A DNA stretch of 64,000 nt from Parabacteroides chongii. Its GTDB lineage: Bacteria; Bacteroidota; Bacteroidia; Bacteroidales; Tannerellaceae. Of this stretch, positions 16,387 to 25,273 are shown piece by piece. The DNA is taken from contig NZ_CP120849.1 in NCBI RefSeq assembly GCF_029581355.1, positions 2,946,501 through 3,010,500 on the forward strand, given 5' to 3'. The stretch's first letter is position 1, and each line of letters begins with the position of its first letter. Under the pieces are notes generated by a model that did not search any database, was not told where the DNA came from, and saw nothing but the letters and a program-made list of their open reading frames with translations. The translations under genes were made by a program, and so were the position numbers.

Positions 16387-17226
16387 ATGACGCAAGAATC
16401 GAACCATAAGACCTATAAACTGGGATTGGCCTTGAGCGGAGGTGGCGCGAAAGGTTTTGCACACCTGGGAGTATTCAAGTTGCTGGAGGAGTGCGGATTG
16501 AAGCCGGATGTGATCGTTGGGACGAGCGTCGGATCGTTAATGGGTACCTTGTTTGCCGACGGTTATTCGGCGGATGAGTTGAAAGAACTCTTTACCGGTC
16601 GTGAATTCTCCGAATTTGCACAGCTTCAGATCCCCAAATCCGGATTGTTTGACAGCAAACGTTTCCGGTATTTTCTGAAACGCCATTTAAGAGCCAAGAC
16701 GTTTGAAGAGCTGAAGATTCCTATGATAGTGGTAGCGACCGATCTCGATAACGGCGAAAGCCATGAGTTCAAGAGCGGACCTATCGTGGATGCGGTGACT
16801 GCCTCGTGCAGTATTCCGATCATTTTCAGCCCGGTGGTCATCAACGGAGTGCATTATGTGGATGGCGGCCTGTTCCATAACTTCCCGGTATCCATTATCC
16901 GCGATATGTGCGAGAGGGTGATCGGGGTGAATGTCAGTCCGCTTGTCCCCCAGAAATACAAGCAAACGATATTTCATATAGCAGAGCGTTCCTATCACTA
17001 TATGTTCCGGGCGAATACGCTGGAAGACCGCGAAATGTGCGACGTACTGATCGAAGCGGAGGAATTTGGCATGTATAAAACCTTTGATCTGGAGAATGTG
17101 GAACAGATTGCACGTATCGGCTATGATGCGGCGATCCGGGCATTCGAACTGGTGATACAAGAGAATAAATATGAAACCCTGGTGAAAGCGATTGTGGCAC
17201 GAAAGAATAATATACTCTTGCCATAG
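16387..17226 (+). CDS. Patatin-like phospholipase (RssA type)
   Basis: 279 residues, cytoplasmic, no signal peptide. The patatin Ser-Asp dyad is complete: oxyanion motif SGGGAKGFAHLG near residue 18, nucleophile Ser47 in GTSVGS, and Asp159 in DGG (YVDGGLFHNFPV). The family hydrolyses acyl esters of phospholipids or related lipids; single-domain members of this size are usually intracellular. It diverges from hppA and is followed 58 bases later by a GH13 gene on the same strand, perhaps in one transcript. The natural substrate is unknown. Confidence 0.9.
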   Translation: MTQESNHKTYKLGLALSGGGAKGFAHLGVFKLLEECGLKPDVIVGTSVGSLMGTLFADGYSADELKELFTGREFSEFAQLQIPKSGLFDSKRFRYFLKRHLRAKTFEELKIPMIVVATDLDNGESHEFKSGPIVDAVTASCSIPIIFSPVVINGVHYVDGGLFHNFPVSIIRDMCERVIGVNVSPLVPQKYKQTIFHIAERSYHYMFRANTLEDREMCDVLIEAEEFGMYKTFDLENVEQIARIGYDAAIRAFELVIQENKYETLVKAIVARKNNILLP

Positions 17227-17284
17227 TTTGGCACGGCACTGGACCGGGTAACTTTTACCGATAATTTTTAAAGTGGATAAAGCG

Positions 17285-18982
17285 ATGAAACAAATGGATA
17301 AGATGGTCATTTATCAGGTATTTCCCCGTTGGTTCGGAAATTTGAGATCTTCGTTGGTGAAGAACGGCAGTAAAGATGAGAACGGAGTAGGTAAGTTCTC
17401 TGCCTTTTCGTCGACGGCACTGGCTAAGATCAAGGAGTTGGGCACTACGCATATCTGGTATACGGGAGTGATAGAACATGCTACCCAAACAGATTATACC
17501 GCTTATCAGATACGTAAGGATCATGCGGACGTGGTGAAAGGAAAAGCCGGTTCTCCTTACGCGATAAAAGATTATTATGATATAGATCCCGACCTGGCGG
17601 AAAATGTGCAGAACCGTATGAAAGAGTTCGAAGCGCTGGTGAAACGTACGCATGAGGCGGGTATGAAAGTAATCATTGACTTTGTGCCTAACCATGTGGC
17701 ACGCGAGTATTATTCGGATGCGCGCATGTCGTATGTGGAAGACCTGGGTCAGCATGATAATACGACGAAAGGATTCGACCGTAATAACAATTTCTATTAT
17801 ATTCCGGGATGCCCGTTACACCTGTCGTTTGCCGATTCGCACGGCGAATATGATTATAGCGAGTTCCCGGCAAAAGTAACCGGAAATGACTGTTTCAGTC
17901 CTGCTCCCGGAAAGAACGACTGGTACGAAACGGTCAAACTGAATTACGGAGTGGATTATGTGAACGGACGGACCGGTTATTTCGACCCGATTCCGAATAC
18001 CTGGACGAAGATGCTGGATATCCTGTTGTATTGGGCGGATAAAGGTGTGGACGGTTTCCGTTGCGATATGGCGGAAATGGTGCCGGTGGAATTTTGGAAC
18101 TGGGTGATCCCGAAAGTAAAAGAAAAACATAAAGTGTGTTTTATTGCCGAGGTGTATAATCCGGCGGAGTATCGTAACTACATCTTTAACGGTCATTTTG
18201 ACTATCTGTATGATAAAGTGGGCTTATACGATACGGTGCGTGCGGTTATGTGTAACCAGGCTCCGGCAAGTAATATCTCTTACTGCTGGCAAGGGCTGGA
18301 AGGTATCCAGTCGAATATGCTGAATTTCCTGGAAAACCATGACGAACAGCGTGTTGCATCTTATTTCTTTGCAGGCGATGCCCGCCCGGGTATTCCCGGT
18401 ATGATCGTATCGGCGATGATGAATACGAATCCTGTCATGATCTACAGCGGTCAGGAACTGGGTGAACCGGGCATGGACGAGGAGGGTTTCAGCGGACGCG
18501 ACGGTCGTACGACGATATTCGATTACTGGAGCGTCGATAGTTTGCGTAAATGGATTAACGACTGGAAGTTCGACGGTGCCGGCTTAACGGCTGAACAGCG
18601 TGCCCTGCGCGAAAAGTACGCTAAGATACTGAATGTGGCGAAGACAGAACAGGCGATCACACAGGGGGCTTTCTTCGATTTGATGTATGCCAACTCGAAA
18701 AATCCGTATTTTAATACGCACCGGCAGTATGCTTTTATGCGTAAATACCGTAATGAGGTCGTGCTGATTGTCGTTAATTTTGATAAGAATGAACAGACCG
18801 TACGAGTGAAAATTCCTATTGAAGCTTTTCAGATATTGGACTTTGACGACAATAAAGCGGCTGTGCAGACCGATTTGCTGACGGGAGATACTTGTATCAG
18901 TACGTTGACGACGGCTTGTCCGTACCAGCTGGTTTTACCAGCCTATTCCGGTAGGATACTGCGGTTTACGTATGATAAGTAA
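17285..18982 (+). CDS. Cytoplasmic GH13 alpha-amylase family enzyme
   Basis: 565 residues from ATG 17285 (GTG 17273 gives four more). All four GH13 regions are present: VIDFVPNH (Asp132), GFRCDMAE with nucleophile Asp261, FIAEVY with acid/base Glu289, and LENHDE with transition-state Asp353. There is no signal peptide, so it should act on intracellular alpha-glucans or imported maltodextrins. It begins with MVIYQVFPRWFGN, typical of neopullulanase/maltogenic-like GH13 members, and ends in a short beta domain (PAYSGRILRFTYDK). The gene follows the patatin gene and is followed by an inverted repeat region that precedes prs. Confidence 0.92.
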   Translation: MKQMDKMVIYQVFPRWFGNLRSSLVKNGSKDENGVGKFSAFSSTALAKIKELGTTHIWYTGVIEHATQTDYTAYQIRKDHADVVKGKAGSPYAIKDYYDIDPDLAENVQNRMKEFEALVKRTHEAGMKVIIDFVPNHVAREYYSDARMSYVEDLGQHDNTTKGFDRNNNFYYIPGCPLHLSFADSHGEYDYSEFPAKVTGNDCFSPAPGKNDWYETVKLNYGVDYVNGRTGYFDPIPNTWTKMLDILLYWADKGVDGFRCDMAEMVPVEFWNWVIPKVKEKHKVCFIAEVYNPAEYRNYIFNGHFDYLYDKVGLYDTVRAVMCNQAPASNISYCWQGLEGIQSNMLNFLENHDEQRVASYFFAGDARPGIPGMIVSAMMNTNPVMIYSGQELGEPGMDEEGFSGRDGRTTIFDYWSVDSLRKWINDWKFDGAGLTAEQRALREKYAKILNVAKTEQAITQGAFFDLMYANSKNPYFNTHRQYAFMRKYRNEVVLIVVNFDKNEQTVRVKIPIEAFQILDFDDNKAAVQTDLLTGDTCISTLTTACPYQLVLPAYSGRILRFTYDK

Positions 18983-19098
18983 TTGACAATTGACAATTGA
19001 TAATTGACAATTAAGAGTAAAGAATTATCTTAGAATAAAAGCTTCTTGTAATTGTTTTATATTTTAATTGTCAATTGTGCATTGTCAATTGTCAATTG
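18980..19098. repeat. AATTGACAATTG repeat pair forming an inverted repeat
   Basis: Left arm (about 18981-19013) is made of repeated AATTGACA units; the right arm (19065-19098) is its near reverse complement made of TTGTCAAT units. The spacer is about 50 bases. The right arm contains the -33 TTG of the prs promoter. Confidence 0.8.
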
Positions 19099-19111
19099 TT
19101 TTGTACTTTTG
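19082..19111 (+). promoter_or_regulatory. prs promoter
   Basis: TTG (19082-19084), 19 bases, TACTTTTG (19104-19111): full Bacteroidetes consensus. The start site would be near 19117, leaving a leader of about 38 bases before the prs ATG. Confidence 0.8.
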
Positions 19112-19155
19112 CACCACAATTCAAATCTATTTACTTAAGATAAATATTCGGAATA

Positions 19156-20097
19156 ATGAGTGCACAAACTCCTTTCTTGGTGTTTTCGGGAACCAACTCC
19201 CGGTATCTTGCAGAGAAAATTTGCAATAGTCTTGGTTGTCCTCTGGGACAGATGAACATTCAACATTTTGCTGACGGAGAATTTTCAGTTTCTTATGAAG
19301 AATCTATCCGTGGCCGCGATGTGTTCCTGGTTCAATCGACATTTCCTAATTCGGATAATCTGATGGAATTGCTCCTGATGATTGACGCTGCTAAACGTGC
19401 TTCCGCACACTCTGTAATTGCTGTAGTTCCTTATTTTGGTTGGGCCCGTCAGGACAGAAAGGATAAACCCCGTGTATCTATCGGTGCGAAACTGATCGCT
19501 GATATGTTGAGTACAGCCGGTATCGACCGTTTGATTACGATGGACTTGCATGCTGACCAGATTCAGGGATTCTTCAATGTTCCTGTCGATCACTTGTATG
19601 CTTCTTCTATCTTCCTGGATTATATCAAGGGTGAACTGCCTTTGGATAACTTGTGTATCGCTACTCCTGACGTAGGTGGTACGAAACGTGCCAGCAGCTA
19701 TTCCAAATATCTGGGATTGCCGATGGTTATCTGTCATAAGTCACGCCTGCGTGCCAATGAAGTTGCAGAAATGCGTATCATCGGTGATGTGGAAGGTTTG
19801 GATGTCCTGTTGGTAGACGACATGGTCGATACAGCCGGTACGATTACGAAAGCTGCTAACCTGATGATGGAAAACGGTGCTAAGTCGGTACGTGCGATTG
19901 CCAGTCATGCTGTCATGTCTGACCCGGCTTCTACCCGTGTAGATCAGTCTGCATTGACGGAAATGATCTTTACTGATTCTATTCCTTACGCAAAGAAATG
20001 CGAGAAGGTGAAAGTTTTGTCTGTTGCCGATATGTTTGCCGAAGCGATCCGTCGTGTTTGCAGTGGCGAATCTATCAGTTCTTTATATGCTATTTAA
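19156..20097 (+). CDS. prs: Ribose-phosphate pyrophosphokinase
   Basis: 313 residues, standard length. The enzyme makes PRPP from ribose 5-phosphate and ATP for purine, pyrimidine, histidine and tryptophan synthesis. Visible motifs: FSGTNSRYLAEKI and NIQHFADGEFSV at the N-terminus, the flexible-loop region YFGWARQDRK near 95, the metal/ATP motif DLHADQIQGFF near 130, and the PRPP-binding loop VLLVDDMVDTAGT near 216-228. It has its own consensus promoter and a strong terminator, so it is a single-gene unit. Confidence 0.97.
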   Translation: MSAQTPFLVFSGTNSRYLAEKICNSLGCPLGQMNIQHFADGEFSVSYEESIRGRDVFLVQSTFPNSDNLMELLLMIDAAKRASAHSVIAVVPYFGWARQDRKDKPRVSIGAKLIADMLSTAGIDRLITMDLHADQIQGFFNVPVDHLYASSIFLDYIKGELPLDNLCIATPDVGGTKRASSYSKYLGLPMVICHKSRLRANEVAEMRIIGDVEGLDVLLVDDMVDTAGTITKAANLMMENGAKSVRAIASHAVMSDPASTRVDQSALTEMIFTDSIPYAKKCEKVKVLSVADMFAEAIRRVCSGESISSLYAI

Positions 20098-20116
20098 TTA
20101 GCGGGATTAATGATAT

Positions 20117-20150
20117 AAAAAGGCTGCCGTCTGTTGATGGCAGCCTTTTT
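20117..20150 (+). terminator. prs terminator
   Basis: Perfect 12-bp stem AAAAAGGCTGCC / GGCAGCCTTTTT with a 10-base loop and T run; symmetric enough to serve the convergent HTH operon too. Confidence 0.9.
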
Positions 20151-20168
20151 TATGTTTGATCCTTGGGG

Positions 20169-20450
20169 TTATCCGATGTAATCTTTCAGGGCGTTTACGT
20201 AATTCTCGAAAGCCTGCCGTCCTGCGGCTGTTATCCGGCAGGTCGTACGGGGTTTCTTTCCGACAAAGCTCTTTTCTACTTCTATATAACCGGCTTCGCT
20301 CAGTTTGTCTATCTGTACACTTAGGTTCCCCGCCGTAGCCTGTGTCTTTTCTTTCAGATAGACGAATTCAGCCTCCTCGACCGAAAGGAGGATGGACATC
20401 ACGGCAAGCCGCAATTGTGAATGAAGTAACGGATCTAGTTCTTTAAACAT
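20169..20450 (-). CDS. Winged-helix transcriptional regulator (HTH_34 type)
   Basis: 93 residues. This is a small winged-helix protein of the MarR/ArsR-like HTH_34 group: LLHSQLRLAVMSILLSVEEA (helix 1-2), FVYLKEKTQATAGNLSVQIDKLSEAGYIEV (recognition helix around 39-52) and wing KKPRTTCRITAAGRQAF. No metal-binding cysteines are seen. It is the last of three minus-strand genes and its start overlaps the end of the membrane-protein gene by 16 bases. Two 17-bp palindromes in the operon promoter are the likely operators for this regulator, so negative self-control of the membrane operon is the simplest model. Confidence 0.85.
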   Translation of the reverse strand: MFKELDPLLHSQLRLAVMSILLSVEEAEFVYLKEKTQATAGNLSVQIDKLSEAGYIEVEKSFVGKKPRTTCRITAAGRQAFENYVNALKDYIG

Positions 20451-21064
20451 TGCTTTCTGGCTTTATTGTTGACGATATGTCCGGGAATAATCATCATAAA
20501 CACGAACGACAAACCGAAGTAAAGATACCATAAAGTGGTCGCTTTTTCACCAATCATCAGCATGGTAAGCATATAGATTGCGATAATAAAAGCGATCAGA
20601 GGTGTATAAGTCATCCAGCGCTCCTGTATGATAATGCCGGTAATGGAAACGCCGATTCCGCAATAAATCAAAGAGAGCGGCAGCATCAGAATGAAGTCGA
20701 TATACCGGGCGAAACTAAATTCGATGATACCGATCGTCAGAAAAGTAACGATGAACATCCAGCCCATTACCTGCCATACCTTTGAGATGACTTTGTCGGT
20801 GTAAGTCACGACTTTCGGAGGTTTTTGTCTTTGTCTGTAAGACATTATCGGCCATATAACGAACATCAGCATCCATCCCCAACTCCATATAAAGTCGTGT
20901 GTAAGACTGATCAGTGCAAATAAAACGATTGATAGGGCCGTTGTGAAATAGCCATATATTAGCATGATATTCCCTTGCCCAATCTCCATGTTCTTTTTAC
21001 TGGAGTTTATCATTTGAGTGATGAGCGCTAGACTCTCTTTCTCGTTCAATTTTTTGTCTTCCAT
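20435..21064 (-). CDS. Six-helix membrane protein, regulated operon
   Basis: 209 residues with a short polar N-terminus (MEDKKLNEKESLALITQMIN) and about six hydrophobic segments at roughly 34-52, 58-75, 97-116, 122-140, 149-168 and 175-193. I recall proteins of this form beside HTH_34 regulators in Bacteroidetes but no function is established. It lies between a 2TM-domain gene (13 bases upstream) and the HTH gene, overlapping the latter by 16 bases, so it is a true operon member. Envelope stress or membrane-composition control would fit; nothing in the sequence proves it. Confidence 0.7.
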   Translation of the reverse strand: MEDKKLNEKESLALITQMINSSKKNMEIGQGNIMLIYGYFTTALSIVLFALISLTHDFIWSWGWMLMFVIWPIMSYRQRQKPPKVVTYTDKVISKVWQVMGWMFIVTFLTIGIIEFSFARYIDFILMLPLSLIYCGIGVSITGIIIQERWMTYTPLIAFIIAIYMLTMLMIGEKATTLWYLYFGLSFVFMMIIPGHIVNNKARKQCLKN

Positions 21065-21077
21065 GATTTTATATGTT

Positions 21078-21350
21078 TTATTGTTGTTTGTAACAGGTTG
21101 ATTTTACATTAATGTCATTTGTCGGACAGTCTTCTTCTCGCTCTTCTTTGATCATGTAATGACAAACTATCTCCAATATCAGATTGATGCCCCAGCCGGC
21201 AATTACCCATAGAACCCACCAGTAATGTGGGGTTGTGACATAATTTACTACTGCTAAAAAGCTGCATATAACGATATAGCGGAGGATGTTCATCTTCAGC
21301 TGTGCTGGAAATGAATTGTTTTTCTTGTTTGAGTTTACTGTTGCTTCCAT
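21078..21350 (-). CDS. 2TM-domain membrane protein
   Basis: 90 residues. Two membrane segments (about 22-38 and 44-64: YIVICSFLAVVNYV and WWVLWVIAGWGINLILEIVCHY) match the small 2TM domain family. The tail is charged, with EEREEDCP, and is not typical of the family core. First gene of the three-gene operon; its promoter region carries the two palindromic operators. Function unknown; it may form a complex with the adjacent six-helix protein. Confidence 0.72.
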   Translation of the reverse strand: MEATVNSNKKNNSFPAQLKMNILRYIVICSFLAVVNYVTTPHYWWVLWVIAGWGINLILEIVCHYMIKEEREEDCPTNDINVKSTCYKQQ

Positions 21351-21383
21351 TGTTGTTCTCTCTTTAATTGTTGTTTGTAAAAT

Positions 21384-21400
21384 GGTTTATATTATAAACT
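21384..21400. promoter_or_regulatory. Palindromic operator 1 (GGTTTATATTATAAACT)
   Basis: 17-bp palindrome with one mismatch, in the leader of the 2TM operon. It matches the second site in 16-bp pattern and lies 81 bases from it. Confidence 0.65.
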
Positions 21401-21452
21401 ATATATGGATTAAAAAAGTGCAAGGAGCTGCGCATTTCTCACTTACACACCG

Positions 21453-21483
21453 CAAATATAAAATGGTTTATAATATAAACCAA
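21453..21483 (-). promoter_or_regulatory. 2TM operon promoter with embedded operator 2
   Basis: Minus-strand TTG (21481-21483), 20 bases, TATATTTG (21453-21460). The perfect palindrome GGTTTATAATATAAACC (21465-21481) fills the spacer between the two promoter boxes, so a bound dimer would block RNA polymerase. Confidence 0.75.
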
Positions 21484-21529
21484 ATAAAACAGAAAAAAAA
21501 ATAGACTGATCTGGTATAAATTTATTTTT

Positions 21530-21736
21530 CTATCCTATCTGATTGGATTTATATGACATTCCCACAGACCTTCGTATTTGCCGCTTAATTTGTGTGGGTG
21601 ATACGAAGGGGGGGAGAGTTCCGGTTTCACATAATAAGGATATTGCATCACGTAAAAGATGAGTATTGTATCCACGTTTTTCACAGCGCTTCATATCCTT
21701 TTTAAACTTGTTGGAATAACGAGCGCTGTATTTCAT
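21530..21736 (-). pseudogene. YafQ/RelE-type toxin, frameshifted and C-terminally lost
   Basis: The N-terminal 43 residues (KYSARYSNKFKKDMKRCEKRGYN...) are a clear YafQ-type mRNA interferase start. After TLPP the frame leaves the family at a run of seven G (21608-21614, C7 on the coding strand). Reading with one base fewer restores the family sequence SYHPHKLSGKYEGLWECHIN, but that frame also stops at TAG 21535, before the C-terminal strand that carries the catalytic His. So the toxin is probably dead by two lesions, unless slippage occurs. The start overlaps the antitoxin stop by 4 bases. Confidence 0.75.
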
Positions 21737-21945
21737 GCTGTTAGATCTTTCCAGAGTTCATCCATATCTGTATAGGCTTTCGATACTCTTCCGGCTTTCA
21801 CGTCTTCCCATGCTTCATCAAGTCCGCATTTCTTTTCTTTGCGAACCGTGATGCTTCCTCCCATGCTTTTTACCAGTTTACGTATAGCAGATACGTATTT
21901 TTCGGGAATGGAGATTTCGAATGTTTTTAAAGTTGTTGTTTCCAT
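21733..21945 (-). CDS. Antitoxin partner of YafQ-type toxin
   Basis: 70 residues: an N-terminal strand-helix (TLKTFEISIPEKYVSAIRKLVKSMGGSI), then a charged C-terminal arm (LDEAWEDVKAGRVSKAYTDMDELWKDL) of the type that wraps a RelE/YafQ toxin. It is not a close RelB or DinJ; it resembles small antitoxins common in Bacteroidetes. The gene is intact although its toxin is broken, so it may now act only as a neutraliser or repressor. Upstream, GTTTATATTATA (21950-21961) repeats most of the operator half-site seen in the neighbouring operon. Confidence 0.75.
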   Translation of the reverse strand: METTTLKTFEISIPEKYVSAIRKLVKSMGGSITVRKEKKCGLDEAWEDVKAGRVSKAYTDMDELWKDLTA

Positions 21946-21998
21946 AGTTGTTTATATTATAGTCTGATACAAGGATAGGTATAATTATTGACAAAGGT

Positions 21999-23075
21999 TT
22001 ATTTTTCCTCGTCGATTATCATACCGCTACCCAGGCAGAGACGGTGGTCTTTGTCGTAGACAACACCGTACTGGCCGGGGGCAATTCCCTGTATTTTGTT
22101 CTCGGACTCGATACGATACAAATCTCCGATACGGCGGATACGTCCCGGGGTAAAGTCCGGTGTATGGCGGATTTTGAAGGTGATTTCCTTCTCGTCGGTA
22201 AACTCTCCCCACGGGTCTTCGGTGATGAAGTCGAAACCGTGCAGGTTGATTGTTTTGCCGTATTGTGTTTCCGGGTCGTAGCCGTTGGAGACGTAGATGA
22301 TATTGCGTTTGATATCTTTCTTGATAACGAACCAGGGACCGCCGCTCAATCCGAGACCTTTGCGCTGTCCGATCGTGTGAAACCAGTAACCGTTGTGTTT
22401 ACCTAAGACTTTACCCGTTTCCAGTTCGACGATCTTGCCGACACGTTTTCCCAGGTAACGTTCGATAAAGTCGTTATAGTTGATTTTGCCGAGGAAACAG
22501 ATACCCTGGCTGTCCTTACGCATGGCGCTGGGCAACTTCTGTTCGGCGGCGATGGCGCGTACTTCGGATTTCATCAGGTGGCCGATCGGGAACATCAGCT
22601 TCCGGATTTGCAGACGGGTGATCTGTCCGAGGAAGTCGGTCTGGTCTTTCACCGGATCTTTGGCGGTAGAAAGCCATACTTTGCCGTCTATCTCGGTCGT
22701 TGTGGCATAATGGCCGGTTGCGATCTTATCGAAGTCTTTTCCCCATTTCTCTTCGAAGCAGCCGAACTTGATAAATTTGTTGCACATCATGTCCGGGTTG
22801 GGAGTGAGGCCGCGTTTTACCGAGTCGATCGTGTAGCTGACCACCTTGTCCCAGTATTCGTCATGCAGGGATACCACTTCCATGCGGCAACCGTATTTGC
22901 GGGCTATGTAAGATGTTATTTCTATGTCTTCTTCGGCAGGGCAGTCGATATATCCGTCTTTATCTTCCATACCGATACGGATATAGAAGATGGTAGGATC
23001 GTATCCTGCCTCCTTCAACTGATGGACAACTACAGAGCTGTCCACACCTCCTGATACTAATGCTGCTATTTCCAT
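21999..23075 (-). CDS. mnmA: tRNA-specific 2-thiouridylase
   Basis: 358 residues. MnmA thiolates U34 of tRNAs for Glu, Gln and Lys. The PP-loop ATP site LVSGGVDSS is at residues 6-14; the two catalytic cysteines are Cys98 in [10 protein letters not shown] and Cys193 in [18 protein letters not shown] lies near 238. Compared with E. coli MnmA (M-C-N motif, about 368 residues) nothing is missing. Many Bacteroidales carry two mnmA copies; this may be one of them. It diverges from the M49 peptidase gene and has a TACCTTTG box 23 bases upstream. Confidence 0.95.
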   Translation of the reverse strand: MEIAALVSGGVDSSVVVHQLKEAGYDPTIFYIRIGMEDKDGYIDCPAEEDIEITSYIARKYGCRMEVVSLHDEYWDKVVSYTIDSVKRGLTPNPDMMCNKFIKFGCFEEKWGKDFDKIATGHYATTTEIDGKVWLSTAKDPVKDQTDFLGQITRLQIRKLMFPIGHLMKSEVRAIAAEQKLPSAMRKDSQGICFLGKINYNDFIERYLGKRVGKIVELETGKVLGKHNGYWFHTIGQRKGLGLSGGPWFVIKKDIKRNIIYVSNGYDPETQYGKTINLHGFDFITEDPWGEFTDEKEITFKIRHTPDFTPGRIRRIGDLYRIESENKIQGIAPGQYGVVYDKDHRLCLGSGMIIDEEK

Positions 23076-23097
23076 TCTTTTCTAAGTATATCGGGTA

Positions 23098-23105
23098 CAA
23101 AGGTA
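23098..23105 (-). promoter_or_regulatory. -7 box of mnmA
   Basis: Minus-strand TACCTTTG, exact match, 23 bases before the ATG. No clear -33 element. Confidence 0.6.
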
Positions 23106-23212
23106 CAAAATATTGGGGTGATATTCCTATGGCTTCGATTTATTCGTTACCTTTGCGGGAGAGCCTTTCGTTGTAATACTTCAGAAAAAATAAAAGAGTT
23201 ATTATAAATAAT

Positions 23213-25270
23213 ATGAGAAATACAATAGTATCGTTTATGACAGCAATGGCATTGACTGCTTGTGCTGGTCCGAAAGAAAATAAAGGACAGGCACCGCAGG
23301 AGGATTTTAATTATGTGGTAGACCAGTTCGCCGACCTGCAGATTCTTCGTTATCAGGTTCCCGGATTCGAGTCTCTTTCATTGAAACAAAAACAGTTATT
23401 ATATCATTTGTCGCAGGCTGCGCTGATGGGGCGTGATATATTCTTTGATCAGAATTGTCGCTATAACCTGCCGATCCGTCGCACGCTGGAGACGATTTAT
23501 ACAACGTATAAGGGCAACCGGGAAGATGCGCAGTTCAAGGCGCTGGAGACTTACCTGAAACGGGTGTGGTTTTCAAGCGGCATCCATCATCATTATGCAG
23601 AGGATAAGTTTGTTCCCGGATTTACACCTGAGTTTTTCAAGAGTTGTCTGGAACAGGTAGACGTGGCTAATCTTCCTTTACGTGAAGGGCAGACACTGGA
23701 GCAGTTTGTCGCTGAGATATCTCCGGTGATCTTTGATCCGTCCGTATTGGCGAAACGTACCGTGCAGAGCGGTGATCAGGATCTGATTCTGGCATCCGCC
23801 AATAATTACTATGGCGGAGGTGTTACCGAGAAAGAGGTGGAAGGCTTTTATTCTGCCATGAAAGCGGGAAAAGATACTATCACCCCGATTTCTTACGGTT
23901 TGAACAGTCGTTTGGTGAAAGAGAACGGAAAGATCGTTGAGAAGGTGTGGAAAGTCGGCGGTCTTTATTCGGCAGCCATCGAACAGATAGTCGGCGAGTT
24001 GCAGAAAGCCGTGCCTTTTGCCGAGAACGATGCACAGAAGGCGATCATCGAAAAACTGATCGAATACTATCAGACGGGCGATCTGAAGACGTTCGATGCT
24101 TATTCCATCCTTTGGGTGGAAGACACGACATCGGATGTGGACTTTGTAAACGGCTTTATCGAAACCTACGGCGATCCGCTGGGAATGAAGGCTAGTTGGG
24201 AATCTACCGTGAACTTTATCAACAAGGAAGCGACAAAGCGTACAAAGATTATCAGCGACAACGCACAATGGTTTGAAGACCATTCCCCGGTAGACAAACG
24301 TTTCAAAAAAGAAAAGGTGAAAGGTGTAAGTGCCAAGGTGATTACCGTCGCCATGCTGGGAGGCGATTGCTATCCGGCAACTCCGATCGGCATCAATCTG
24401 CCGAATGCAGACTGGATACGCCGCGACCACGGTTCGAAATCAGTTACTATCGAGAATATAACGGAAGCCTACGATAAGGCTTCGCAAGGCAACGGTTTTA
24501 GCGAAGAGTTCGTTTGGAGTGACGTTGAACGCGAGGCGTTGAAGAAATACGGATTTATCACGGATAATTTACATACGGATTTGCACGAATGTCTGGGGCA
24601 TGGTTCCGGTAAACTGTTGCCGGATACGGAATCCGGAGCCTTGAAAGCCTACGATTCTACACTCGAAGAAACTCGTGCCGACCTGTTCGGATTGTATTAT
24701 CTGGGTGATTCGAAATTGGTGGAATTAGGTTTGGTGCCGGATGCAGAAGCTTATAAAGCAGAGTATTATAAGTATATCATGAATGGCCTGATGACACAAC
24801 TTGTCCGTATCGAAGCCGGTAAGAATGTGGAAGAAGCCCACATGCGTAACCGCCAGTTGATTGCCAAATGGGCCTACGAAAACGGCAAAGCCGATAATGT
24901 GATCGAATATAAAAAACGTGACGGCAAAACATACGTCGTTGTAAACGATTACGAAAAACTCCGTACCCTCTTCGGTACATTACTGGCAGAGGTACAGCGC
25001 ATCAAGAGCGAAGGCGATTTTGCCGCCGGAAAGAAGCTGGTGGAAGATTATGGCGTAAAAGTAGATCAGGCATTACACGACGAGGTACTTGCCCGTTATG
25101 CCAAACTAAACCTGGCGCCTTACAAAGGTTTTGTGAACCCGGTTATGAAAGAAGTGAAGAACGATAACGGAGAAGTGACCGATATCGTCCTCGATTATAC
25201 CGAAGGCTACACGGACCAGATGCTTCGTTACAGTAACGATTATTCATTCCTCCCATCTTACAACGACTAA
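23213..25270 (+). CDS. M49-family dipeptidyl-peptidase III lipoprotein
   Basis: 685 residues. The N-terminus is a lipoprotein signal with lipobox LTAC (Cys17), so the enzyme should be anchored in the periplasm or outer membrane. The M49 zinc site is clear: HECLGHGSGK with His458, Glu459, His463, and the glutamate ligand in LEETRADLFG (Glu485-Glu486). DPP III removes dipeptides from the N-terminus of oligopeptides. Bacteroides DPP III members are of similar length. The next gene starts 3 bases after its stop, so both are in one transcript. Confidence 0.93.
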   Translation: MRNTIVSFMTAMALTACAGPKENKGQAPQEDFNYVVDQFADLQILRYQVPGFESLSLKQKQLLYHLSQAALMGRDIFFDQNCRYNLPIRRTLETIYTTYKGNREDAQFKALETYLKRVWFSSGIHHHYAEDKFVPGFTPEFFKSCLEQVDVANLPLREGQTLEQFVAEISPVIFDPSVLAKRTVQSGDQDLILASANNYYGGGVTEKEVEGFYSAMKAGKDTITPISYGLNSRLVKENGKIVEKVWKVGGLYSAAIEQIVGELQKAVPFAENDAQKAIIEKLIEYYQTGDLKTFDAYSILWVEDTTSDVDFVNGFIETYGDPLGMKASWESTVNFINKEATKRTKIISDNAQWFEDHSPVDKRFKKEKVKGVSAKVITVAMLGGDCYPATPIGINLPNADWIRRDHGSKSVTIENITEAYDKASQGNGFSEEFVWSDVEREALKKYGFITDNLHTDLHECLGHGSGKLLPDTESGALKAYDSTLEETRADLFGLYYLGDSKLVELGLVPDAEAYKAEYYKYIMNGLMTQLVRIEAGKNVEEAHMRNRQLIAKWAYENGKADNVIEYKKRDGKTYVVVNDYEKLRTLFGTLLAEVQRIKSEGDFAAGKKLVEDYGVKVDQALHDEVLARYAKLNLAPYKGFVNPVMKEVKNDNGEVTDIVLDYTEGYTDQMLRYSNDYSFLPSYND

Positions 25271-25273
25271 GTT

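Noticed and set aside
18980..19098. Possible CRISPR-like array
   Set aside because: Repeats are 8-12 bases without regular spacers and form one inverted repeat; no cas genes.
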